Below are positions 1 to 9,514 of a stretch of DNA of 64,000 nt, piece by piece. Below the pieces are notes generated by a model. The model was given only the letters and a program-made list of their open reading frames with translations, ran no database searches and was not told where the DNA came from. Position 1 is the stretch's first letter. Each line of letters opens with the position of its first letter. The translations under genes were made by a program, and so were the position numbers. The DNA is taken from assembly GCF_014267175.1 (NCBI RefSeq), contig NZ_JACMTR010000002.1:5791501-5855500 (forward strand), in the 5' to 3' direction. This DNA comes from Pseudonocardia sp. C8. GTDB lineage: Bacteria; Actinomycetota; Actinomycetes; Mycobacteriales; Pseudonocardiaceae.

Positions 1-498
1 GCCGCCGAGCTGCAGGTGCCGTGGGTGCTCATGCACTGGCGCGGGCACAGCTCCACGATGCAGCAGCTCGCCGAGTACACCGACGTCGTCACCGAGGTGC
101 GCCAGGAGCTCGTCGCCCGGGTGGACCACGCGGTGATGGCCGGGGTGGACCCGGGCCGGATCGTGCTGGACCCCGGGCTGGGCTTCGCGAAGACGGGTGC
201 CCACAACTGGGAGCTGCTGCGCCGGCTCGACGTGCTGATCGACCTGGGCTTCCCGGTGCTCGTCGGTGCCTCCCGCAAGCGGTTCCTCGGGGACCTGCTG
301 ACCTCCGCGGACGGCGAGCCCCGCCCCCCGGCCGAGCGGGACGTCGCGACCGCCGCGGTCAGCGCGATCGCCGCGAACGCCGGTGCCTGGGGCGTCCGCG
401 TGCACGACGTCGAGTCCACGATGGACTCCGTGGCGGTGGGCGCGGCCTGCCGGCTCGGTGCGTCCCGGGTCCGGTCGTCCCCCGGGGGCGGTCGGTGA
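1..498 (+). CDS. folP: Dihydropteroate synthase, C-terminal part (truncated by window edge)
   Basis: Condenses p-aminobenzoate with hydroxymethyl-dihydropterin diphosphate in folate synthesis (cytosol). The reading frame is open from base 1, so the N-terminal part (about 110-120 residues) lies outside the window; 165 residues are visible. The family motifs DPGLGFAK and GASRKRFLG (pterin/diphosphate-binding lysine and arginine) are present, followed by the usual C-terminal helix ending [12 protein letters not shown]. The stop overlaps the GTG of folB (GTGA), so it is the first gene seen of a folP-folB-folK operon, as in M. tuberculosis. Confidence 0.95.
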   Translation, partial: AAELQVPWVLMHWRGHSSTMQQLAEYTDVVTEVRQELVARVDHAVMAGVDPGRIVLDPGLGFAKTGAHNWELLRRLDVLIDLGFPVLVGASRKRFLGDLLTSADGEPRPPAERDVATAAVSAIAANAGAWGVRVHDVESTMDSVAVGAACRLGASRVRSSPGGGR

Positions 499-863
499 GC
501 CGGGACCGGATCGAGCTGCGCGGGCTGCGGGTGCACGGCCGGCACGGCGTGTTCGACCACGAGAAGCGCGACGGCCAGGAGTTCGTGCTCGACCTCGTCG
601 TGCACACCGACCTGTCCGCCGCGGCCGCCTCCGACGACCTGGCCGACACCCTCGACTACGGGGCACTGGCCGGCCGGGCGGCGGCGATCCTCGGCGGCCC
701 GCCGCACGACCTGATCGAGTCGGTGGCCGGGGCCGTCGCCGACGACGTCCTCGCCGCCGACGAGCGGGTCCGCGAGGTCGAGGTGACGCTGCACAAGCCC
801 TCCGCGCCGATCCCGCTCACGTTCGACGACGTCGCGGTCGTCCTGCACCGGAGCCGGCCGTGA
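495..863 (+). CDS. folB: Dihydroneopterin aldolase
   Basis: Converts 7,8-dihydroneopterin to hydroxymethyl-dihydropterin plus glycolaldehyde. The 122-residue product has the short FolB length and the motifs [16 protein letters not shown] near the N-terminus (catalytic Glu) and [11 protein letters not shown] near the C-terminus (catalytic Lys). The GTG start is chosen because it overlaps the folP stop in the sequence GTGA and begins exactly where family similarity begins. Its own stop overlaps the folK GTG in the same way, so translation of the three genes is probably coupled. Confidence 0.95.
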   Translation: MSRDRIELRGLRVHGRHGVFDHEKRDGQEFVLDLVVHTDLSAAAASDDLADTLDYGALAGRAAAILGGPPHDLIESVAGAVADDVLAADERVREVEVTLHKPSAPIPLTFDDVAVVLHRSRP

Positions 864-1375
864 CCCGCGCCGTGCTGTCCCTGGGATCGAACCTGGGGTA
901 CCGGCTCGGGCACCTGCGCACGGTCGTCGACGACCTGGGGCCCGCGCTGGTCGCGGTCTCGCCGGTGTACGAGACGGCGCCGTGGGGCGTCACCGACCAG
1001 CCGGACTTCCTCAACGCCGTCGTGATCGCCGACGACCCGGCCGTGGACGCCTGGGGGTGGCTGCGCCGCGGGCAGGCGTGCGAGGACGCGTCGGGGCGGG
1101 TGCGCGAGCAGCGGTGGGGGCCGCGGACGCTGGACGTCGACGTCGTGCAGGTCGTCGACGACCGCGGGGAGCCGGTGTTCTCCGACGACCCGGAGCTGCT
1201 GCTCCCGCACCCGGGCACGCCCGAGCGCGGCACCGTGCTGCTGCCCTGGCTGGACGCCGACCCGGACGCGGTGCTGCACGGGCACGGGCCGGTCGCGGAG
1301 CTGCTGGAACGGCTCGGCCCGCCCGGGCGCGCGGGCGTGCACCGCCGGGACGACATGGTGCTGGTGCCGCCGTGA
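860..1375 (+). CDS. folK: 6-hydroxymethyl-7,8-dihydropterin pyrophosphokinase
   Basis: Transfers diphosphate from ATP to hydroxymethyl-dihydropterin, the step before folP. The 171-residue product shows [10 protein letters not shown] at the N-terminus, a [15 protein letters not shown] segment and the [12 protein letters not shown] signature with the two Mg-binding aspartates. GTG start overlaps the folB stop (GTGA); the stop in turn overlaps the next gene's GTG at 1372. Confidence 0.95.
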   Translation: MTRAVLSLGSNLGYRLGHLRTVVDDLGPALVAVSPVYETAPWGVTDQPDFLNAVVIADDPAVDAWGWLRRGQACEDASGRVREQRWGPRTLDVDVVQVVDDRGEPVFSDDPELLLPHPGTPERGTVLLPWLDADPDAVLHGHGPVAELLERLGPPGRAGVHRRDDMVLVPP

Positions 1376-1902
1376 CCGCGCCCGGTCCCGGCCGCAGGCG
1401 ACCGCCGCCCGGCGAGGACCCCAGGCCGACGGTCCGGCCGACCCGCTACCGCGACCTCGCCGGGATCGCCGTGGTCGCGGCCCTGCTCGGCAACGTTCTC
1501 GTCCAGCTGACGTATTCGTGGCTGCCGCCGCTGCCGATCGCCGCCGGCGCCACCGTCGGGCTGCTCGGGATCGCCGAGATCGGCGGCGGGGTCGTGCTGC
1601 GCCGCCGGATCGAGCGGCGCGACGGTGCCCCGCCGGTCCCGGCGCTGGTCGCCGCGCGGGCGGTGCTGCTGGCGAAGGCGTCGTCGGTCGGCGGGGCCGT
1701 GCTCGCCGGGCTGTGGGCGGGGATGCTGCTCCACACGGTGCCGCGTGCCTCGGTCGTGGTGGCGGCCGTCCGGGACGGGATCGCCGCCGGCATCGGGCTG
1801 GGGTGCGCGTTGCTGCTGGTCGGCGGCGGGTTGTGGCTGGAGCACTGCTGCCGGGCACCCGACGACCCGGACGACGCCGACGGGGGCGCCAGCCCCACCT
1901 GA
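1372..1902 (+). CDS. DUF3180 membrane protein
   Basis: A 176-residue membrane protein of unknown function, with a basic N-terminal tail, four predicted membrane segments (roughly residues 26-45, 50-68, 88-110, 125-150) and an acidic C-terminus. In actinobacteria DUF3180 genes usually follow folK directly (Rv3605c in M. tuberculosis), and here too the GTG start overlaps the folK stop. Position alone suggests a link to the folate operon; no catalytic motif is visible. Confidence 0.85.
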   Translation: MTAPGPGRRRPPPGEDPRPTVRPTRYRDLAGIAVVAALLGNVLVQLTYSWLPPLPIAAGATVGLLGIAEIGGGVVLRRRIERRDGAPPVPALVAARAVLLAKASSVGGAVLAGLWAGMLLHTVPRASVVVAAVRDGIAAGIGLGCALLLVGGGLWLEHCCRAPDDPDDADGGASPT

Positions 1903-1916
1903 GCCCGCGGGTTCTC

Positions 1917-1922
1917 TACGCT
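1917..1922 (+). promoter_or_regulatory. -10 hexamer TACGCT, leaderless start
   Basis: TACGCT ends 8 bases before the ATG at 1931, and no Shine-Dalgarno sequence lies between. This is the spacing of an actinobacterial leaderless transcript, so the gene probably has its own promoter even though DUF3180 ends only 28 bases upstream. No convincing -35 element is visible. Confidence 0.5.
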
Positions 1923-1930
1923 CCCGGGCC

Positions 1931-3607
1931 ATGGCCATCCCCGCCAGCCCGACCGGCCGCCACCCGTCCGCGCCGGTGCCGGCCCGCGAGGCGAAGCGGC
2001 GCGGGGTCCTGCTCCCGGTCGTCGGGCTCGTCGCGCTCGCCCTGCTGACCGTCATCACGATCGGGGTCCTGCAGCGGGCGATCGGGACCGGCGGTGTCGT
2101 CGTCGGGACCTTGACCGCGCTGCTGCCGGTCGTGCCGGTGGTGGCCGCGTTCCTGTGGGTGGACCGCTGGGAGCCCGAACCGCCGCGGATGCTGCTGGGC
2201 GCGTTCCTCTGGGGCGCCGGGTTCTCCGCGCTCGTGTCGCTGCTGATCAACACCAGCGCGTCGGCGGTGCTCGACGCCGCGGCCGGCCGCGGCGCCGGGG
2301 ACATGGTCGGCCCGATCCTGGTCGCGCCGGTCGTCGAGGAGTTCGCGAAGGGGCTGTTCCTGGTCGGCCTGCTCGTCTTCCGGCGCCGCGAGTTCGACGG
2401 CATCGTCGACGGCATCGTCTACGCCGGCATCGTCGCGGCCGGGTTCGCGTTCAGCGAGAACATCCTCTACCTGGGCCGCGCCGTCTCCGACCCGCAGGCG
2501 GCCGGGGTGCTCGCGACGCTGTTCGTCCGCGGGGTCGCCTCGCCGTTCGCGCATCCCCTGTTCACCTGCATGATCGGGATCGCGGCCGGCCTGGCGGCGG
2601 CGCGCCGCGGCGCCGGCGCCCGCGTGCTGGCGCTGGCCGCCGGCTACCTGGCCGCGGTGGTGCTGCACGCGCTGTGGAACGGTGCGTCGGTGCTGGCCGC
2701 GTCGCCGGGCGCGTTCTACCGGGTGTACCTGTTCGTGATGCTCCCGATCTTCGTCGGGATGATCCTGCTGGTGGTCTTCGCGCGCCGCCGCGAGGCGCGG
2801 ATCGTCGCCGCCCAGCTACCCGGGTTCGCCGCCGCCGGCTGGATCGCGCCGAGCGAGGTGCCGCTGCTGTCCGAGCTGTCCCGGCGCCGGGGGTGGCGGG
2901 CGCTGGTCCGCAGGCGGTCCGGGAAGGCCGCGGCGAAAGCCGTCGCCGAGTACCAGGCGGCGGTCACCGAGCTCGCGTTCATGCGCAACCGGATCGCCCG
3001 CGGCGCGGTGAGGGACAGCGCGCACGCCCGGCACGACGAGACGCTGGCCGCCCTGCTGCGGGCCCGGGCGGTCGCCGTCGGCGTGCCGGAGGCCCTGGTG
3101 GCGGCCTGGGCCCGGCAGCGTCCGTCCGGCTGGGAGCCGCCGCCCCCGGCCGCGCCGGACGGCAGCTTCTCCGGAGCGCACAAGATCCCCGGCTTCCCGG
3201 ACACCCCCGGCGGCGGGTCGGGCGCCCCGGGGCGGACCGGGCCCGGCGGGGCTCAGCCCGGGCGGCACGAGGCGGCGCGCGGGCCGGGCGGCCCGGCCAG
3301 CGGGCAGGCCGATCCGGCTCCGCGGCCGGGCCCCGGGCCGTCCGGCGGCCCGCCCTGGGGAGCCGGCGCCGGGCAGCACGAGGCGGACGCCGGTACGGGG
3401 CCGCCCGGGCGCGCCGCGGCACGGCCGAGGGGCGACGCGCCACGGCCCGGCCCCGCTGCACCCGGATCCGCAGCACCCGGCTCCCCTGCGGAACCGACGC
3501 ACCCGGTCCACCGGCCGGGCGGCCCCGGCCCGCACCCCCGCGGCCGTCACCACGACGACCCCGGCGACCCCGGCCCGACCCGCCCCCTGCGTCGCCCGGA
3601 CCGGTAG
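1931..3607 (+). CDS. PrsW-family intramembrane metalloprotease
   Basis: 558 residues. The N-terminal two thirds hold about eight membrane segments with the PrsW/CPBP-type motifs: VVEEFAKGLFLVG (paired glutamates), GFAFSENILYL and the histidines of HPLFTCMIG and LHALWNG, consistent with a membrane-embedded protease. A soluble basic region follows (about 290-420), then a long Pro/Gly-rich, presumably disordered tail (about 420-558). PrsW of Bacillus cleaves an anti-sigma factor; no anti-sigma gene is adjacent here, so the substrate is unknown. Start is the ATG just downstream of a good -10 hexamer. Confidence 0.85.
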   Translation: MAIPASPTGRHPSAPVPAREAKRRGVLLPVVGLVALALLTVITIGVLQRAIGTGGVVVGTLTALLPVVPVVAAFLWVDRWEPEPPRMLLGAFLWGAGFSALVSLLINTSASAVLDAAAGRGAGDMVGPILVAPVVEEFAKGLFLVGLLVFRRREFDGIVDGIVYAGIVAAGFAFSENILYLGRAVSDPQAAGVLATLFVRGVASPFAHPLFTCMIGIAAGLAAARRGAGARVLALAAGYLAAVVLHALWNGASVLAASPGAFYRVYLFVMLPIFVGMILLVVFARRREARIVAAQLPGFAAAGWIAPSEVPLLSELSRRRGWRALVRRRSGKAAAKAVAEYQAAVTELAFMRNRIARGAVRDSAHARHDETLAALLRARAVAVGVPEALVAAWARQRPSGWEPPPPAAPDGSFSGAHKIPGFPDTPGGGSGAPGRTGPGGAQPGRHEAARGPGGPASGQADPAPRPGPGPSGGPPWGAGAGQHEADAGTGPPGRAAARPRGDAPRPGPAAPGSAAPGSPAEPTHPVHRPGGPGPHPRGRHHDDPGDPGPTRPLRRPDR

Positions 3608-3719
3608 CGCCGCGGCGGTACCCGCCGCCCGCCACACCCGGGGCGCGCTCGGTCTTGTGAAGGAAGGGCGGCAGGCCGGCGCCGGAGTACGGTGTGCATC
3701 CCGCCACGCAGGAGACCCG

Positions 3720-5357
3720 ATGCACGCAACCGACGCAGTGACGCGCGGCCGTGAATCGTACGCACGCCGTGCCTGGGACGACGCCTACGAGGACCTGGTG
3801 GCGGCCGACGCGCAGGCCTCGCTCGACGCCGCCGACCTCGAGCGGCTCGCGATGGCCGCGTACCTGACCGGGCGGGACGACGCCGCGGTCCGGTGTCTCG
3901 AGCGGGCCCATCGCGCGTTCCTCGACGGCGGTGCGGCCGGCCGCGCCGTCCGGTGCGCGTTCTGGGCCGGCCTCTTCCTGATCCAGCGCGGCCGGCACGC
4001 CGAGGGCGGTGGCTGGCTGGGCCGTGCCGGCAGCGTCCTCACCGAGCAGGCACCGGACGGCGCCGAACGCGGCTACCTCCTCATCCCGGTCGCGGTGCAG
4101 GCGCTGGCGTCCGGGGACCCGGCCCGGGCGTACGCGGTGTTGCGCGACGCCGCGGCCATCGCCGACCGCTTCGGTGACCCGGACCTGGTCGCGCTGAGCC
4201 GGCTGGGCCGCGGTCAGGCACTGGTCGCGATGGGCGAGGTGCGCCGTGGGGTGGCGCTGCTCGACGAGGCGATGCTCGCGGTCACGACCGGGGACGTCTC
4301 GCCCGCGGCCGCCGGGATCGTCTACTGCGCGCTCATCATCACCTGCCGGGACGTCTTCGACTGGGGACGGGCCCAGGAATGGACGGCGGCGCTGAGCCGC
4401 TGGTGCGCCACCCAGCAGGCCCTCAAGCCCTACCGGGGGCAGTGTCTGGTCCACCGCTCGGAGATCATGCTGCTGCGGGGCGAGTGGTCGGACGCACTGG
4501 CGGAGGCCGGCCGGGCGTGCGACCACCTCGCCGAGCCGCCGGGCGACCCGGTACTCGGCATGGCGCAGTACCAGCTGGGCGAGCTGCTGCGACTGCGGGG
4601 TGAGTTCGCGCGGGCCGAACGGGCCTACCGCAGGGCGGGCGAGTCCGGCCATGCCGTGCACCCCGGCCTGGCCCTGCTGCGGCTGGCCCAGGGCCGCGTC
4701 CGGGACGCCGAGGCGGCCGTGCGCCGGGTCGCCACCGAGCTCGAGGGCGACCGCGTGAAGCGGGCCCGCGTGCTCGCCGCGTTCGTCGAGATCGTGTTGA
4801 GCGCCGGCGACGTGGACGCGGCCCGCCAGGCCGTCGGCGAGCTGGACGAGCTCGGCCGCGACCTCGACGCCCCGTACCTGCGCGCGGTCGCGGGGTCGGC
4901 CCGCGGCGCCGTCCTGCTCGCCGGCGGCGACCCCCGCGCGGCGTGCGCGGTGCTGCGGCGGGCCTGGACGGCCTGGCAGGAGATCGGCGCACCGTACGAG
5001 GCCGCACGGGTCCGCCTGCTGATGGCCCGGGCGTACGCGGAGCTGGCCGACCACGACACGGCGCGCATGGAGCTGGACGCGGCGCGCCGGGTGTTCGAGC
5101 AGCTGGGAGCCGCCCCGGCACTGGCGCGGGTCGCCGAGCTGTCCGGAGGACCGGCACCCGCGCCGGGCGGACTGACCCCCCGGGAGGTCGAGGTGCTCCG
5201 CCTCGTGGCCACCGGAGCGACCAACCGCGAGGTCGCCGACAAGCTGGTCATCAGCGAGAAGACGGTGGCCCGCCACGTCAGCAACATCTTCACCAAGATC
5301 GGGGCGCCGTCGCGGTCCGCCGCCACGGCCTACGCCTTCCGGCACGAGCTGGTGTAG
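3720..5357 (+). CDS. LuxR-type transcriptional regulator with TPR-like repeats
   Basis: 545 residues. Residues about 1-475 are helical repeats resembling tetratricopeptide repeats (alternating Ala/Leu/Arg-rich helix pairs). The last about 65 residues form a LuxR/GerE helix-turn-helix: LTPREVEVLRLVATGATNRE followed by VISEKTVARHVSNIFTKIG. There is no N-terminal ATPase (no Walker A), so it is not a full LAL/MalT protein. The ATG at 3720 is preferred over an upstream in-frame codon because AGGAGA lies just upstream of it. Monocistronic; targets unknown. Confidence 0.85.
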   Translation: MHATDAVTRGRESYARRAWDDAYEDLVAADAQASLDAADLERLAMAAYLTGRDDAAVRCLERAHRAFLDGGAAGRAVRCAFWAGLFLIQRGRHAEGGGWLGRAGSVLTEQAPDGAERGYLLIPVAVQALASGDPARAYAVLRDAAAIADRFGDPDLVALSRLGRGQALVAMGEVRRGVALLDEAMLAVTTGDVSPAAAGIVYCALIITCRDVFDWGRAQEWTAALSRWCATQQALKPYRGQCLVHRSEIMLLRGEWSDALAEAGRACDHLAEPPGDPVLGMAQYQLGELLRLRGEFARAERAYRRAGESGHAVHPGLALLRLAQGRVRDAEAAVRRVATELEGDRVKRARVLAAFVEIVLSAGDVDAARQAVGELDELGRDLDAPYLRAVAGSARGAVLLAGGDPRAACAVLRRAWTAWQEIGAPYEAARVRLLMARAYAELADHDTARMELDAARRVFEQLGAAPALARVAELSGGPAPAPGGLTPREVEVLRLVATGATNREVADKLVISEKTVARHVSNIFTKIGAPSRSAATAYAFRHELV

Positions 5358-5505
5358 CCGCGGGCTCCCGAGGGACGGCTCCGCAGGAATACCCACGACC
5401 GCCACCGACGGGATGGGCGGTTCGCCCGAAGAGGCGGCCCCTCGATCGGCCCGACCCTGTGTCCCCCGGACGTGCGGAGCCGGGACCGATCGAGGGGAGT
5501 CCGCC

Positions 5506-6207
5506 ATGACCACGCGACAGGTACCGGGTGACGCGCAGATCCGTGACGGACGGGACGGCGTCCCGGGGGCGAGGGCACGCGCCGGGGCCGCCGCCGTGGC
5601 CGTCGCACCGCTGGTGATGCTGGTCGCGTTCGTGACGCATCCGTTCATCGCGCGGTTGCCCGATGCGGGTGCGGTCGCCGCCGCGGCCGGCGCCGACCCG
5701 ACCTGGTGGGCGGCCGTGCACCTGCTCACCGCGGCGGGCTCCGCGCTCGTCGCACTGGCGTTCCTCGCGGTCCGGGCACACCTGCGCGACGCCGGCGAGG
5801 ACCGTTTCAGCGCGTGGGGGTTGCCGTTCGTGATCAGCGGGAGCGCGGTGTACGGGCTCCTCCCGGGGCTGGAGTTCGCGCCGATGGCGGCGGTGCTCAC
5901 CGGAGGGGATGCCGCGGCCGCGCAGGACGTGCTGCAACCGTGGTTCGTCGCCGTCCTGGTGACCAGCGTGGTCCTCTTCGCGATCGGCGTACTCGGCTTC
6001 GCCCGGGCCGTCGCGGCCGGCCGGATCCTGAGCCGCCCGCTCACCCGCCTGGTCGTCACCGGACTCGTCGTGCTTGCCGTGGCCCGGATGGTGCCGCTCG
6101 GCGCGGTGCAGTTCCACGTCCAGGGGCTGGCCGGCCTCGTCGCCCTCTGGCCACTGGCCTTCCGGATGTGGCGAGGCCCGCGGGCGGGGGCGGGATCGGC
6201 GGCCTGA
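5506..6207 (+). CDS. Hypothetical membrane protein
   Basis: 233 residues with about six hydrophobic segments (for example around 30-50, 70-90, 105-125, 145-170, 180-205) and a short basic C-terminus. I do not recognise a family. The ATG is chosen because GAGGGGAG sits 7 bases upstream; an earlier in-frame ATG at 5413 lacks a ribosome site and would add a non-membrane tail. It stands alone between the LuxR regulator and the pantothenate cluster. Confidence 0.7.
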   Translation: MTTRQVPGDAQIRDGRDGVPGARARAGAAAVAVAPLVMLVAFVTHPFIARLPDAGAVAAAAGADPTWWAAVHLLTAAGSALVALAFLAVRAHLRDAGEDRFSAWGLPFVISGSAVYGLLPGLEFAPMAAVLTGGDAAAAQDVLQPWFVAVLVTSVVLFAIGVLGFARAVAAGRILSRPLTRLVVTGLVVLAVARMVPLGAVQFHVQGLAGLVALWPLAFRMWRGPRAGAGSAA

Positions 6208-6395
6208 CCGGGTCCTCGCCGCCGCTCGTGGCGGGAAGGGACGGCCCGGCGCGGTGAGGCCCGTCATAGGCGGGCACCCGGGATGTCGATCGGCGTCTAC
6301 CCTCGCTCGGGCGCGGCCGGTGAAGGCCGTGCACGACCGCGGATTGCCCGACCGGTACCGAGCACGGACCGGAGCGGGAGGAAACGGACCTGACT

Positions 6396-7313
6396 GTGAT
6401 CGATGCCGGCCGTCCTGCGCGGCTCGCCGTCGGCGTGATCTCCACCGGACGTGTCGGTTCGGTGCTGGGAGCAGCGCTGGCTCGGGCGGGCCACCACGTC
6501 GTCGCCGCCTCCGGGGTCTCCCGGGCCTCGGTGCGGCGCGCCGCCGAACTGCTCCCCGACGTTCCCCTGCTCCCGCCGGACGAGGTCTGCACGCGGGCCG
6601 ACCTGGTCCTGCTCGCCGTGCCCGACGACGTCCTGCCGGGTCTGGTCCGCGGCCTCGCCGCCGCCGGCTGCTTCCGGCCGGGCCAGATCGTCGTCCACAC
6701 CGCGGGGTCGCAGGGCACCGCCGTGCTGGGGCCCGCCGCGGAGCACGGGGTCCTGCCGCTCGCGCTGCACCCGGCGATGACGTTCACCGGCCGCCCCGAG
6801 GACGTCGAGCGCCTCGCCTCCTGCTGCGTCGGCGTGACCGCCCCCGGTGACGCCGACGACGCTGCGGATCCGCGGGACGCGGCCGGCTGGAGCGTCGCCG
6901 AGGCCCTCGTCGTGGAGATGTCGGCCGAGCCCGTGCGGGTGCCCGAGGCGATGCGCCCGCTCTACCACGCCGCGCTCGCCCACGGTGCGAACCACCTGAT
7001 GACCCTGGTCGGGGACTGCGTCGAGCTGCTGGAGACGGCCGGCATCCGGCCCGCGGGGCGGCTGATCGCCCCGCTGCTCTCGGCCGCGCTGGACAACGCG
7101 CTGCGGCACGGCGACCGGGCGCTCACCGGCCCGGTGGCCCGCGGCGACTCCGGCACCCTGCGCACCCATCTGGACCGCATCACCGCCGCGGACCCGGACC
7201 TCGCGGACGCCTACCGGGCGCTGGCCGGGCGGACGGCCCGCCGCGCCGCTGCGGCGGGGCTGCTGGACCAGGCCGCCCTGACCGACGTCGAGAAGACCCT
7301 GGAGGAGAAGTGA
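6396..7313 (+). CDS. Rossmann-fold/DUF2520 oxidoreductase-like protein
   Basis: 305 residues. N-terminal NAD(P)-binding fold ([21 protein letters not shown]), then a DUF2520 all-helical domain ([17 protein letters not shown]). Homologues (Rv3603c in M. tuberculosis) sit directly upstream of panC, and here the stop overlaps the panC GTG. Related to ketopantoate reductase/ProC-type folds, and a role in pantothenate synthesis is suggested by position only. GTG start has GGGAGG about 12 bases upstream. Confidence 0.85.
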   Translation: MIDAGRPARLAVGVISTGRVGSVLGAALARAGHHVVAASGVSRASVRRAAELLPDVPLLPPDEVCTRADLVLLAVPDDVLPGLVRGLAAAGCFRPGQIVVHTAGSQGTAVLGPAAEHGVLPLALHPAMTFTGRPEDVERLASCCVGVTAPGDADDAADPRDAAGWSVAEALVVEMSAEPVRVPEAMRPLYHAALAHGANHLMTLVGDCVELLETAGIRPAGRLIAPLLSAALDNALRHGDRALTGPVARGDSGTLRTHLDRITAADPDLADAYRALAGRTARRAAAAGLLDQAALTDVEKTLEEK

Positions 7314-8221
7314 GCGGCCGTACGAACCCCCCCGGCTCCGCCGCCCCGGTCGGCTCGACCCGGAACGGCTACGCGGCCGGCCGGCTGACGGTGCACTCCG
7401 ACCCGGCGAAGCTGGCCCCGGTCACCCGGGCGCTGCGCGGCGCCGGTCGCAAGATCGTCCTGATCCCGACCATGGGGGCCCTGCACGACGGGCACCGGGA
7501 GCTGATCCGGCACGCCCGCCGGATCCCCGGCTCGGTCGTCCCGGTCGTGTCGATCTTCGTGAACCCGCTGCAGTTCGGTGCGGGGGAGGATCTCGACCGG
7601 TACCCGCGCCCGCTGGAGGCCGACCTCGAGGCCTGCCGTGAGGAGGGTGTCGAGCTGGTGTTCACCCCCGGGGTCGAGCACATGTACCCGCCGGGCTCCG
7701 AGACCCGGGTCGCCGCCGGGGCGCTCGGTGACGAGCTGGAGGGCGCGACCCGCAAGGGGCACTTCGACGGTGTCCTCACCGTCGTCGCGAAGCTCTTCCA
7801 CATCGTCGGCCCGGATGTCGCGGTGTTCGGCGAGAAGGACTACCAGCAGCTCACCCTGGTCCGCCGGATGGTGCGCGACCTGGACTTCCCGCTGCAGGTC
7901 GTGGGCGTCCCGACCGTGCGGGAGGACGACGGCCTGGCCCGGTCCTCCCGCAACGCCTACCTCGACCCGGAGCAGCGCCGTGCCGCCGCCGCGCTCTCCC
8001 GGGCGCTGGCCGCAGGCGCCGCGGTGTCGGCGCAGGGCCACGACGCCGTCCTGGCCGCCGCCCGCGCCGAGCTGGCGGCCGAGCCGGCGATCGACGTCGA
8101 CTACCTCGAGCTGCGCGACGCCGACCTCGGCCCCGCCCCGGCCTCCGGCACGGGACGGCTGCTGGTCGCCGCCCGCGTCGGCACCACCCGCCTGATCGAC
8201 AACGTCCCCGTCGCGCTGTAG
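7310..8221 (+). CDS. panC: Pantothenate synthetase
   Basis: ATP-dependent ligation of pantoate and beta-alanine. 303 residues, with [10 protein letters not shown] (ATP-binding HIGH-like motif), [20 protein letters not shown] and RSSRNAYLD, all hallmark PanC motifs. An N-terminal extension of about 25 residues precedes the fold. GTG start overlaps the preceding stop (GTGA); panD follows after 16 bases. Confidence 0.97.
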   Translation: MSGRTNPPGSAAPVGSTRNGYAAGRLTVHSDPAKLAPVTRALRGAGRKIVLIPTMGALHDGHRELIRHARRIPGSVVPVVSIFVNPLQFGAGEDLDRYPRPLEADLEACREEGVELVFTPGVEHMYPPGSETRVAAGALGDELEGATRKGHFDGVLTVVAKLFHIVGPDVAVFGEKDYQQLTLVRRMVRDLDFPLQVVGVPTVREDDGLARSSRNAYLDPEQRRAAAALSRALAAGAAVSAQGHDAVLAAARAELAAEPAIDVDYLELRDADLGPAPASGTGRLLVAARVGTTRLIDNVPVAL

Positions 8222-8237
8222 GAACCAGGAGACCGCC

Positions 8238-8648
8238 GTGTACCGCACGATGATGAAGTCCAAGATCCACCGGGCGACCGTGACCCAGGCCGACCTGCAC
8301 TACGTCGGCTCGGTGACGATCGACGCCGACCTGATGGCCGCCGCCGACCTGCTCGAGGGAGAGCAGGTCACGATCGTCGACATCACCAACGGCGCCCGGC
8401 TGGAGACCTACGCGATCACCGGCGAGCCCGGCTCGGGGATCATCGGGATCAACGGCGCCGCCGCCCACCTGGTGCACCCCGGCGACCTCGTCATCCTGAT
8501 CTCCTACGGGTCCTACGACGAGGCCGAGCTGCGCGAGTACACCCCGCGGGTCGTGTTCGTCGACGCCGACAACCGGGTCGCCGACCTCGGCGCCGACCCG
8601 GGCGTCGCGCCGGAGGGATCCGGCCTGCTCACGTCCGCCGCCCGCTAG
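8238..8648 (+). CDS. panD: Aspartate 1-decarboxylase
   Basis: Makes beta-alanine from aspartate using a self-generated pyruvoyl group. 136 residues; the self-cleavage site Gly24-Ser25 is visible in HYVGSVTID, with Tyr22 before it and the downstream [10 protein letters not shown] and NGAAAHLV motifs. ATG at 8238 follows an AGGAGA ribosome site. Its stop TAG shares one base with the coaX GTG. Confidence 0.97.
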   Translation: MYRTMMKSKIHRATVTQADLHYVGSVTIDADLMAAADLLEGEQVTIVDITNGARLETYAITGEPGSGIIGINGAAAHLVHPGDLVILISYGSYDEAELREYTPRVVFVDADNRVADLGADPGVAPEGSGLLTSAAR

Positions 8649-9457
8649 TGCTGCTCTGCATCGACGTCGGCAACACCCACGTCGCGCTCGGGCTCTACCC
8701 GGAGACCGACCCCGGAGCCGACCCGTCGACGTTGACCCCGGAGCCGGAGCACCGCTGGCGGATGCGTACCGACACGCGGGCCACCGCCGACGAGCTCGAC
8801 CTGATGATCACCGGGATGCTCGGCAAGTACTTCGCCGAGGTGGACGCGGTGGCCGCGCTGTCGACGGTCCCGGGCCCGTCCCGGGAGCTGCGCACCCTGC
8901 TGGCCCGGTGGTCGGACCGGATGCGGACGCTGGTCGTCGGGCCGGGGGTGCGCACCGGCGTCCCGCTGCTCGTCGACCACCCGCGCGAGGTCGGCGCCGA
9001 CCGGGTGGTGAACAGCCTCGCCGCGCACCACCTGTTCGGCACCACCTGCATCTGCGTCGACCTGGGGACCTGCACCAACATCGACGTGGTCTCCGCGAGG
9101 GGCGAGTTCCTCGGCGGGGCGCTCGCCCCGGGGATCGACATCGCGATGGAGGCACTGGCCGAGCAGGCGTCCTCGCTGCGGCCGGTGGATCTCGTCGAGC
9201 CGCGGTCGGTGATCGGCCGGACGACGGTGGAGGCCGTCCAGGCCGGCGTGCTCTACGGCGCCGCGGGCCAGGTCGACGGCCTCGTCCGGCGGATACTGGC
9301 CGAGCTGGGGCCGGGTGCGCGGCCGGTGACCGTCGCCGTCACCGGAGGGCTCGCCGAGCTGGTGTACGGCCGGGCGGACACGGTCACCCACCACGTCCCG
9401 GACCTGACCCTGCACGGGCTGCGCCTGACCCACCTGCGCCACCACCGGCCGCGCTGA
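8648..9457 (+). CDS. coaX: Type III pantothenate kinase
   Basis: First step of CoA synthesis from pantothenate. 269 residues; DVGNTHVALGLY (phosphate-binding), GADRVVNSLAA and DLGTCTNIDVV match the ASKHA-fold CoaX family. GTG start overlaps the panD stop by one base, so the order panC-panD-coaX is a compact pantothenate-to-CoA unit. Requires a monovalent cation and is not feedback-inhibited by CoA in characterised family members. Confidence 0.95.
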   Translation: MLLCIDVGNTHVALGLYPETDPGADPSTLTPEPEHRWRMRTDTRATADELDLMITGMLGKYFAEVDAVAALSTVPGPSRELRTLLARWSDRMRTLVVGPGVRTGVPLLVDHPREVGADRVVNSLAAHHLFGTTCICVDLGTCTNIDVVSARGEFLGGALAPGIDIAMEALAEQASSLRPVDLVEPRSVIGRTTVEAVQAGVLYGAAGQVDGLVRRILAELGPGARPVTVAVTGGLAELVYGRADTVTHHVPDLTLHGLRLTHLRHHRPR

Positions 9458-9500
9458 CCATCGCCAGGGGGTGAGACCCGGACCGCTCCGGGGCCGCCGA

Positions 9501-9506
9501 TAGCCT
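9501..9506 (+). promoter_or_regulatory. -10 hexamer TAGCCT, leaderless start of lysS
   Basis: TAGCCT ends 8 bases before the lysS GTG (9515) with no ribosome-binding sequence in between, which fits a leaderless mRNA. No clear -35 box. Confidence 0.45.
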
Positions 9507-9514
9507 GACCTGCC